A DNA stretch of 8,767 nt from Abditibacteriota bacterium (GTDB lineage Bacteria > Armatimonadota > UBA5829): assembly GCA_017959625.1 (NCBI GenBank), contig JAGDAG010000002.1, forward strand, positions 1-8,767, written 5' to 3'. Shown in pieces: positions 1 to 6,729 of this stretch. The position numbers and the translations under genes are program-made. A model generated the notes under the pieces. The model made no database searches, was not told the DNA's origin, and saw nothing but the letters and a program-made list of their open reading frames with translations. Position 1 is the stretch's first letter; each line of letters begins with the position of its first letter.

Positions 1-1
1 C

Positions 2-76
2 ATACTTGCAACGCATATACAGGAGCTTCGGAACGGCGAGGTGACGAGCGGCGTGACCACCTACGAATACAAATGA
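2..76 (+). CDS. 3' end of an unidentified gene (partial)
   Basis: The frame is open from the window edge for 24 codons and ends at TGA (74-76). The visible C-terminus is ILATHIQELRNG followed by EVTSGVTTYEYK. A strong terminator begins about 10 nt after the stop, which supports this being the real end of a plus-strand transcription unit. Too little is present to name a family and I see no diagnostic motif. Because the terminator separates it from the operon promoter, it is probably not part of the glycosidase operon. Confidence 0.55.
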   Translation: MLATHIQELRNGEVTSGVTTYEYK

Positions 77-85
77 CCTCCCGGC

Positions 86-129
86 AAAAAATACTCCGCA
101 AAGCGAAGGCTTTGCGGAGTTCTTTTTTT
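86..129 (+). terminator. Rho-independent terminator, probably bidirectional
   Basis: A perfect 12-bp stem (93-104 paired with 109-120, arm ACTCCGCAAAGC) closes a GAAG tetraloop and is followed by TCTTTTTTT. An A6 run at 86-91 gives the opposite strand a T-run too, so it could also stop leftward transcription. It follows the stop of the upstream gene by 16 nt and insulates the operon promoter. Confidence 0.93.
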
Positions 130-209
130 CGTGATCTTGAGCAGGGATGATGCGGAGGGCTGCGAAGCGTTTCCGCCGGAACGCCGTAATTTGGGAAAAA
201 CCCGTTTTG

Positions 210-230
210 CCCGCCCATACGGCCGGCGGG
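210..230. promoter_or_regulatory. Inverted repeat next to the operon promoter, candidate operator
   Basis: CCCGCC (210-215) and GGCGGG (225-230) form a perfect 6-bp inverted repeat around a 9-nt centre. It ends 2 nt before the extended -10 element, so it occupies the spacer and the -35 region. No good -35 hexamer is present there. A transcription factor binding here would contact or replace the -35 function. The position is seen directly; the regulatory role is inferred, and short GC-rich repeats do occur by chance. Confidence 0.35.
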
Positions 231-232
231 TA

Positions 233-241
233 TGTTATAAT
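233..241 (+). promoter_or_regulatory. Extended -10 promoter of the glycosidase operon
   Basis: TGTTATAAT is a perfect TGn plus TATAAT extended -10 element. No TTGACA-like hexamer sits 16-18 bp upstream; the nearest, TTGCCC at 207-212, is about 23 bp away. Extended -10 promoters often work without a -35. Transcription would start near 248, giving a leader of about 50 nt before the ATG at 300. This is the only good promoter I see ahead of the three glycosidase genes. Confidence 0.72.
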
Positions 242-285
242 TAGTATGTAGCCCTTTTTGCGTTCGCGCGCAAGAATACCCGGGC

Positions 286-289
286 GAGG
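286..289 (+). promoter_or_regulatory. Ribosome binding site that selects the ATG at 300
   Basis: GAGG lies 10 nt upstream of the ATG at 300. The frame can be extended to a TTG at 258, but that would place an Arg-rich 14-residue tail ahead of an otherwise regular signal peptide. The GAGG therefore favours 300 as the start. Confidence 0.55.
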
Positions 290-299
290 CTGTTGTTTT

Positions 300-2417
300 A
301 TGAAAATAGTTTATTTGTTTATTATTTCCTTCTGCGCGCTGGCGTTGTGCATAGCCTGCGGCAGAGCCTTTTGCGGAGAGTCTGACATGTACGTTTTGAA
401 ACCCATGGATTATAAGGGAGTGGCCCTTAAAGGCGAACTTAAAAAACAGTTCGAAGAGAACAGCCTGTTCTATCTGAATATCGACAACGATTCCCTGCTG
501 AAGCCCTACAGACAGAGGGCGGGCCTGCCCGCTCCCGGCGAAGATATGGGGGGCGTTTACGTGGGCCACGGCCCCTTCGGGCAGTTTCTGGCGGGCTACG
601 CCAGGTGCTACGCCGCCACGGGGGACGAAAGATACAAAGAGAAGGCCCTTTACCTCATGCGGGAATGGGGAAAGACCATAGAAGACGACGGCTTTTTCCT
701 GCCCTCAAAGCAGGGGCTTCTGGGGGCGTATCAGTACGAAAAATTCATGGGCGGCCTGGCGGACATATACCACTACTGCAACGCGCCGGAAGCCAAAGAG
801 TATATGGACAGGATCACCGGCTGGGCGGAGAAGAACCTTCCCCGCACCCGGGAATACTGCGACGTGAAGGGCATAAACACCGGCGAATGGTACACACTTT
901 CGGAAAACCTGTACCGCGTGTTTCTCTACACCGGCGACCGGCGGTATAAGGATTTTGCCAAGGTGTGGGAATACACCAAATACTGGACCGAGGTCCACGA
1001 CGGCGACACCGATGAAATGTTCAAACGCCCCGGGTGGCATCACGGCTACAGCCACGTGAATACCTTCGCTTCCCTGGGCACGGCTTACGCCGCCACGGGG
1101 GACAAGTGGTATCTGGACACCCTGAAGGCCGCCTACGATTTTGTCACCGGCACCCAGTGCTACGCCACCGGAGGCTTCGGCGCCAGCGAATCCCTGATGC
1201 CCTCGGAGGAGCTGGTCAAGGCCGCCAAGACCCTGCACAACACCTTTGAGACCCAGTGCGGCAGCTGGGCCGCTTTCAAGATAGTCAAATATCTCACCGC
1301 CCTTACCGGTGACGGCCGCTACGGCGACTGGACGGAAAAGCTGCTGATAAACGGCATAGGCGCGTCCCTGCCCATGAAGGAACACGGCGTCGCCTTCTAC
1401 TATTCCGACTACGCCGCCGAGGGCGCCGAGAAGATCAGCAAACCCAACGTGGGCTGGCCCTGCTGCTCCGGCACCCGGGCGGAGGCCGTGCCGGATTATC
1501 ACGACCAGCTGTATTATTATGACGAAAGGTCCATATGCGTGAGCCAGTATTTTGCTTCGGAGGCGGAGTTTGAGCTGGAGACGGGGCGGGTCTCTCTCCG
1601 GCAGATCACCGATTTTCCCAACGAAGAGAAGACCGTTCTGGAGATAGACCCGGAGAAGAGCGCCGTATTTTCCCTGAAGTTCCGCATACCCTCCTGGAAC
1701 GGCCGGCCCGCGGTAAAGGTCAACGGCCGGGAGACTGTATATTCCGCGGCGAAGGGCTGGGGGCTCATAGTCCGCAGATGGGATCCCGGGGACAGGGTGG
1801 AAATAGATTTCCCCATGTCTCTGTGGGCCTGCCCGCTGCAGGGGAAGAAGGACGCTCCCTGGGTGCTGATGTTCGGCCCCGTGGCTTTGGTTTGCATGGG
1901 GACGGACGAAAACCCCTTCAAAAAGCTGGACGCCGGTTCCGTTGCTGCCCAACTGGAACGGGGGGAGGGCATGACCTGGCGCCACAAATTCTTTCCCGAA
2001 CTCGTATTCAAACCCTTTTACGACGTAAAAGACGGAGAGAAGTATTTTATGTATATCACGGACCCCACGGTCACCTTTATGGGGGCTGTGTATAAGGGCG
2101 GCTGGGAAAAACGCGGCCCCTGGATGAGCGTGTTCTTTGCCGGCCCTACCGCCGAGCGCACAGTATGGGGCAACACGGTGAAGGTGAGCTATTATTACTT
2201 CAACGACAACGGCATCATGGACGTGTATATAGACGGAGAGAAGAAGGGAGAGATAGACCTCTACAAAAAAGACGCCCGGGGCGAGAAGACAAGCAGCGAA
2301 TTTGACGCCGGGTCCAAGGGGAAGCACCAGGTGCGCATAGTCACCACCCCGAGGAAAAACCCCGAGGCACTGCAGGGATATTTCAATCTGGAAAAAATAG
2401 AAGGATACAACAAATAA
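300..2417 (+). CDS. Exported GH127-type (DUF1680) glycoside hydrolase
   Basis: This 705-residue protein starts with a signal peptide (K2, hydrophobic core about 3-19, Cys20 at a loose lipobox CIAC, so either a lipoprotein or a signal peptidase I substrate). The body is the GH127 (alpha/alpha)6-barrel plus beta-sandwich fold. Diagnostic pieces are HVNTF, YATGGFGASE, FETQCGSW, LTGDGRYGDW and WPCCSGT. In the characterised Bifidobacterium enzyme HypBA1 the nucleophile is a zinc-bound Cys and the acid/base a Glu; by alignment these should be C388 and E297, with E317, C320 and C389 completing the zinc site. A further beta-sandwich (about 600-705, containing VYIDGEKKGEIDLY) ends the protein, which is slightly longer than HypBA1. 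Known GH127 activities include beta-L-arabinofuranosidase and aceric-acid release; the substrate here is unknown. It is first in the operon and 1 nt from its paralogue. Confidence 0.87.
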   Translation: MKIVYLFIISFCALALCIACGRAFCGESDMYVLKPMDYKGVALKGELKKQFEENSLFYLNIDNDSLLKPYRQRAGLPAPGEDMGGVYVGHGPFGQFLAGYARCYAATGDERYKEKALYLMREWGKTIEDDGFFLPSKQGLLGAYQYEKFMGGLADIYHYCNAPEAKEYMDRITGWAEKNLPRTREYCDVKGINTGEWYTLSENLYRVFLYTGDRRYKDFAKVWEYTKYWTEVHDGDTDEMFKRPGWHHGYSHVNTFASLGTAYAATGDKWYLDTLKAAYDFVTGTQCYATGGFGASESLMPSEELVKAAKTLHNTFETQCGSWAAFKIVKYLTALTGDGRYGDWTEKLLINGIGASLPMKEHGVAFYYSDYAAEGAEKISKPNVGWPCCSGTRAEAVPDYHDQLYYYDERSICVSQYFASEAEFELETGRVSLRQITDFPNEEKTVLEIDPEKSAVFSLKFRIPSWNGRPAVKVNGRETVYSAAKGWGLIVRRWDPGDRVEIDFPMSLWACPLQGKKDAPWVLMFGPVALVCMGTDENPFKKLDAGSVAAQLERGEGMTWRHKFFPELVFKPFYDVKDGEKYFMYITDPTVTFMGAVYKGGWEKRGPWMSVFFAGPTAERTVWGNTVKVSYYYFNDNGIMDVYIDGEKKGEIDLYKKDARGEKTSSEFDAGSKGKHQVRIVTTPRKNPEALQGYFNLEKIEGYNK

Positions 2418-2418
2418 T

Positions 2419-4482
2419 ATGAAAGACTTTTTTGAAAACGCCGCCCTTAAGCCCGCGGGGCTTGAGAACACTTCTCTTTACGGCGAACTGGGGCGCCAGC
2501 TGGACAGCGTGCTCCGCTTTTATTACAGCATACCCAACGACGATCTTCTTAAGCCCTACCGGCAGCGCGCCGGGCTCCCGGCTCCCGGAAAGCCCATGGG
2601 AGGGGTGTACGTTAGCCATTCCCCCTTCGGGCAGTATCTGTCCGCCTACGCCCGCATGTATAAGGCCACCGGCGAAGAAAAATACAAAGAGAAGGCGGTA
2701 TATCTCATGGACGAGTGGGGCAAAACCATCGAAGAGGACGGCTTCTTTTTCGACACCCGGAAGCCCTTTCTCTCCTGCTACTACTACGACAAGCTGGTGT
2801 GCGGCCTGGTGGATATAGCCAACCTGTGCGGCGAGGAGCGGGCCTTCGGCTATCTCGCCCGCATCACCGACTGGGAAGAAAAGCACGTGCCGGAGACCAG
2901 AAAATACTGCGATACCGTGGGGCAGGACACCGGGGAATGGTACACCCAGTCCGAGAACCTGTACAAGGCGTATATGGTGTCCGGGGAAGAGCGGTACAGG
3001 ATGTACGCCTCCAAGTGGGAATACACCGAATACTGGAACGAGATACTGAACCGGGACTACGAAAATATGTATAAAAAGTCCCCGTGGCACCACGCCTACA
3101 GCCACGTGAACACCTTTTCCGGCGCCGCCATGGCCTACGTCGTGACGGGAAACGAAATATATCTGGATATCCTTAAGGCCGCATACGAATTTCTGCAAAA
3201 CGAGCAGTGCTATGCCACCGGAGGCTACGGCTCCGGCGAGAACCTGGCTCCCCGCAGCGTGGTGGCGGATCAGCTGAAGCACGCCAGCCATCACTTTGAG
3301 ACCCAGTGCGGCAGCTGGGCGGGCTTCAAGCTCTCCAAATATCTCACCTGCTTCACCGGAGAGGCGCGGTATTCCGACTGGACGGAAAAGCTTATACTCA
3401 ACTGCATAGGCGCTTCCCTTCCCAACACCGGGGAGGGCCGGGTGTTCTATCACTCCGAATACAAGACCTGCGGCGCCCACAAGCGGCACTATCACGCTTC
3501 CCCCTGGCCCTGCTGCACCGGCACCAGGCCCCAGGCGGTATGCGAATACAAGGATCTGATGTATTTTGCCGACGACGAAGGCGTTTACGTTGCCCAGTTC
3601 TTCCCCTCGGAGGCAACTCTGACGGTGAAGGGCGTTCCCGTGGAGATAAGCCAGAAGGAGAGCCGGTTCCCCGCGGAGCCCAAAACAGTTATAGACGTTT
3701 TGTCCCCGGGCGCCTTCGCCCTGCGGTTCCGCATCCCCGCCTGGTGCGACCCGGCGGTAAAGATAAACGGAGAACCTGCGGAGTATTCCCGGGAAAAAGG
3801 CTGGGGAGTCCTCGTCCGCAGCTGGCAGAAGGGCGACAGGGTGGAGCTCGCTCTGCCCATGAAGTTCCGGGTAAACTATCTCTTCGGCGACCGGAGCCTG
3901 CCTTACGCCGTGACTTACGGCCCCATAGCCATGGCCTTCCGGGGCGGCATGGACGTGAACCCCGCCCTGTTCGTGGAACCGGAGACTGTAGAGGAGGACT
4001 TTGAGCCCATGCCCTGCGAGGAGCTCACCTGGCGGCGGAAGGACAATCATGATATAGTGATGAAGCCCTTCTATATTTATAAGGAAAACGAAGAATACTT
4101 TTTGTATCTGGACCCCAAGGCGGAAATATGCCTTTCCACCTACAGGCTCGCAGACTTTGAGGGCGAGTGGAAAAGGCTGGAGTCCTTTGCCTGCACCGAG
4201 GATCCGGAAGCCCGCTGCCGCTTCGGTTTCAAAGGCAAGGGCGTAAGGCTCCGCTATTTCGGCAGGCATGCCGGAGGCATAGGCAGAGTGTTCGTGGACG
4301 GAGAGGAAAAGGGAGAGATAGATTTCTTCAACGAATCCAACGACGTGGCCCTGTTCCGGGATCTTGACGGAGACGGGGACGGGGAGCACGAAGTGCTCCT
4401 GATGCCCGCCGGCGCAAAAAGCCAGAGGAGCCGGGGCATGGAGCTGAATATATGCGGCTTCGAGGTCCTGAACGAGTTTTAA
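2419..4482 (+). CDS. Cytoplasmic GH127-type (DUF1680) glycoside hydrolase, tandem paralogue
   Basis: This 687-residue protein is a paralogue of its upstream neighbour: over residues 45-110, 52 of 66 positions are identical by hand alignment. It keeps the whole predicted catalytic set: E274 (acid/base), E294, C297, C365 (nucleophile) and C366, within GYGSGE, FETQCGSW and WPCCTGT. It has no signal peptide. The frame is closed by a TAG at 2398-2400, so no upstream start can add one; a cytoplasmic location is inferred. The start follows the previous stop by 1 nt, with AAGGA at 2401-2405, spaced rather far (13 nt), so translational coupling is likely. The C-terminal beta-sandwich (about 585-687) contains an acidic DLDGDGDGEHE stretch absent from the paralogue. 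The likely role is hydrolysis of short furanosides after uptake, but the substrate cannot be read from sequence. Confidence 0.86.
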   Translation: MKDFFENAALKPAGLENTSLYGELGRQLDSVLRFYYSIPNDDLLKPYRQRAGLPAPGKPMGGVYVSHSPFGQYLSAYARMYKATGEEKYKEKAVYLMDEWGKTIEEDGFFFDTRKPFLSCYYYDKLVCGLVDIANLCGEERAFGYLARITDWEEKHVPETRKYCDTVGQDTGEWYTQSENLYKAYMVSGEERYRMYASKWEYTEYWNEILNRDYENMYKKSPWHHAYSHVNTFSGAAMAYVVTGNEIYLDILKAAYEFLQNEQCYATGGYGSGENLAPRSVVADQLKHASHHFETQCGSWAGFKLSKYLTCFTGEARYSDWTEKLILNCIGASLPNTGEGRVFYHSEYKTCGAHKRHYHASPWPCCTGTRPQAVCEYKDLMYFADDEGVYVAQFFPSEATLTVKGVPVEISQKESRFPAEPKTVIDVLSPGAFALRFRIPAWCDPAVKINGEPAEYSREKGWGVLVRSWQKGDRVELALPMKFRVNYLFGDRSLPYAVTYGPIAMAFRGGMDVNPALFVEPETVEEDFEPMPCEELTWRRKDNHDIVMKPFYIYKENEEYFLYLDPKAEICLSTYRLADFEGEWKRLESFACTEDPEARCRFGFKGKGVRLRYFGRHAGGIGRVFVDGEEKGEIDFFNESNDVALFRDLDGDGDGEHEVLLMPAGAKSQRSRGMELNICGFEVLNEF

Positions 4483-4497
4483 AAAAGGGAGACGGGT

Positions 4498-6729
4498 ATG
4501 AGATACGCTTTATTTGCCGCGCTGCTGCTGGCGGCGGGGAGCCTTTTGGCATATCCCGCCGGGAGCCCCGCGGAATTATACGACACGGAGTCCCTCAGCC
4601 TGTTGGACGGAGGCGAGAGCCGCCTTTTTTCCAGCTACGACCGCGCCGGGGGCAACAACGACGGCTTTGACGGCCTTTACAGCACCGTAAGGAAGGAAAA
4701 CGGCCGCTATGTGGTGTTCGACCAAAAGGGCCCAGGAGCAATAATGCGTATCTGGTTCCCCGAGTGGAACGGGCTCGACGCTGATTTTGAGATAGAGATA
4801 GACGGCAGGAAAGCCGTATCCGTCCCAAGCTACCGGGCCTTCGGGGACGGCAGCGTTTTCCCCTTTATAAAGGGGCTCGGTTGGGCCGCCATGGGAGGCG
4901 TGGTGACCTGCGCCCCCATCCCATTTCAGGAGCGCTGCGTGATAAGCTGCTCTAAGCCCATATATTTCTATCACTTCAACTACCGGCTGTATGAGCCCGG
5001 GACCAAAACCGAGACCTTCGGCAGCCCGGAATACCGAAACGCCCTGGAAAAGGCGGCGGAGGTCCTGGGCGCGGCGGGGGAAAACCCCAACAGCCTGAAA
5101 AACGCCGAGACCGAGAAAAAGACCGTCACCCTGGAGCCCGGGAAAGAGACCGTTATAGCCGAATTCGATGGCCCCGGCAGGGTGCTGGGGATCAGGCTGA
5201 AGGCCGTGAAAGCCGAGGCCCTCGGCTGCAGGAGCCTGTGGCTCAGGACCCGTACCGACGGCAAAGAAACTGTGTTCTGCCCTTTGGGGGATTTCTTTCT
5301 GGACGGCTTCGGCAAAGGCGGGGTAAAGTCGCTGCTTTTCGGCAGCGACAAGGGCTCGTATTACTGCTACGCTCCCATGCCCTTCTCCGAAGGCTGGCGA
5401 TTCGCCATGGAAAACAAGGGGCGCGAGAAGGCGGAGCTGGAGGTGGAGGTGACCCGGGACAAGGCTCCCTTCCCAAAGGGCTCGGGGCTGTTTTACGCTC
5501 TGTGGAACCGCAGGAAGCCCGCCGCCAAAGACCAGCAGCCCTTTGCGTTTCTGGACGCGAAGGGCAGGGGACGCATCATATCCACCGGCCTTTACACCGA
5601 CTGCCGCAGCGGCCTTGCCTGTCTGGAGGGCGACGAAATGGCGTGGATAGACGGCAGGGACAATTCCTTCTACAACGGCACGGGCACCGAGGACTGCTTC
5701 GGGGGAGGCTGGTATTTCAGCGGCCGGGAGCTGTCGCTGCCCCTTTACGGCTGCACTTATCTCGCAGAGAGCGAAGGCAGATGCTCCATGTACCGGCTGT
5801 ATATAAGCGATTCTCTGTTTTTTGACGGCAGCATACTCTTTTCCATAGAAAGGGGCGCAGAGAACTCCGTGCCGGCGGAATACGCCGGCGTCACCTGTTT
5901 TTACGGGGAGGATATCTCTTCCTGGAACATAGCCCACGAGGGCGGCTGGTTCCCGAACCCTCCCGGCGAGGCGGGAGTGGCGGAAGCGGAGGACGCGGGC
6001 TCTCCCGGCTGCCAAATAATAAACGATTACGGCCGCCCCGTCCGCTTCAGCCACGGCGAGGCAGTAAAGACCGCCTTCTTCGGCTCCCGGTTCCGGACCG
6101 GCAAGGCTGCCGGGGTGTCCCTGCGTTTCATGGGCGACGCCTGGGCTGTGATAGACGGCAAAGACGCGGTCCGGATACAGTCCGATACCCTTGAGATACT
6201 GAACCCCTTTGAAGAGCTGGAGCCCGGAGAGCATTTCCTGGCCCTCACCGCGCAGGAGGGGCAGTTCGTGCTGGACTGGTTCCGGCCGGAGCCTGCCCGG
6301 GGCTGGTTTGAAGGCGAGGGGCTGGAATACGAGCGCAGCGGCTCCTTTGACGTGGGATACCAGGAGATGTCCGGCTTCGGCCCCGGCTGGTCCGGGAACG
6401 CCCATCTTTTCATAAAGGGCGAAAAGCCGGGGGACTTTGTGGAATACAAGCTGCCTGCGGAGCCCGGCGAAGCCTTCGCGCTCACGGCGTGGCTCACCAC
6501 GGCGCCGGATTACGGCATACTGAAAATATACGCCGACGGGAAGCTCTTGAAAGAAGTTGACTGCTATACTCCCGGAGTGGAACGCAGGGAGATCTCCCTG
6601 GGGGACGTGGTCCCCTCGGACAGCTGCGTGAAGCTGAGGCTGGAGGTCTCCGGCAAAAACCCGGCTTCCGCCGGTTGCTACAGCGGAGCCGACGCCTTTT
6701 ATCAGTCGAATAGGGGAGTGGAGAAATAA
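4498..6729 (+). CDS. Exported GH172-type (DUF2961) glycoside hydrolase with two C-terminal beta-sandwich modules
   Basis: 743 residues with a clear signal peptide (R2, hydrophobic 4-17, cleavage probably after SLLA). AGGGAG at 4486-4491 sits 6 nt before the ATG. The DUF2961/GH172 core spans about 45-485: SSYDRAGGNNDG (45-56), GPGAIMRIWF (78-87), LEGDE (376-380) and NGTGTEDCFGGGWYF (393-407). E377 and E398 are 21 residues apart, as are the two catalytic glutamates reported for Bifidobacterium alphaFFase1 (E270 and E291), so both appear intact. Characterised GH172 enzymes include a difructose dianhydride I synthase/hydrolase and D-arabinofuranosidases. Two extra modules follow, about 494-598 (opening VAEAEDAGS) and 601-736 (opening WFEGEGLEY); they look like CBM6/CBM35-type galactose-binding folds and probably tether the enzyme to glycan. 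It is last in the operon, and its final 28 bp overlap the end of convergent cysK. Confidence 0.86.
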   Translation: MRYALFAALLLAAGSLLAYPAGSPAELYDTESLSLLDGGESRLFSSYDRAGGNNDGFDGLYSTVRKENGRYVVFDQKGPGAIMRIWFPEWNGLDADFEIEIDGRKAVSVPSYRAFGDGSVFPFIKGLGWAAMGGVVTCAPIPFQERCVISCSKPIYFYHFNYRLYEPGTKTETFGSPEYRNALEKAAEVLGAAGENPNSLKNAETEKKTVTLEPGKETVIAEFDGPGRVLGIRLKAVKAEALGCRSLWLRTRTDGKETVFCPLGDFFLDGFGKGGVKSLLFGSDKGSYYCYAPMPFSEGWRFAMENKGREKAELEVEVTRDKAPFPKGSGLFYALWNRRKPAAKDQQPFAFLDAKGRGRIISTGLYTDCRSGLACLEGDEMAWIDGRDNSFYNGTGTEDCFGGGWYFSGRELSLPLYGCTYLAESEGRCSMYRLYISDSLFFDGSILFSIERGAENSVPAEYAGVTCFYGEDISSWNIAHEGGWFPNPPGEAGVAEAEDAGSPGCQIINDYGRPVRFSHGEAVKTAFFGSRFRTGKAAGVSLRFMGDAWAVIDGKDAVRIQSDTLEILNPFEELEPGEHFLALTAQEGQFVLDWFRPEPARGWFEGEGLEYERSGSFDVGYQEMSGFGPGWSGNAHLFIKGEKPGDFVEYKLPAEPGEAFALTAWLTTAPDYGILKIYADGKLLKEVDCYTPGVERREISLGDVVPSDSCVKLRLEVSGKNPASAGCYSGADAFYQSNRGVEK

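Noticed and set aside
167..184. Hairpin GCGTTTCC / GGAACGC upstream of the operon promoter
   Set aside because: It has a bulge and only seven pairs, lies upstream of the predicted transcript start and has no T-run; chance is an adequate explanation.
258..299. TTG start 14 codons upstream of the first GH127 start
   Set aside because: It adds an Arg-rich tail ahead of a proper signal peptide and lacks a ribosome binding site, whereas ATG at 300 has GAGG at workable spacing.
4360..4395. Dockerin domain in the second GH127
   Set aside because: A single D-x-D-x-D-G stretch without the duplicated 22-residue repeat, embedded in a beta-sandwich.
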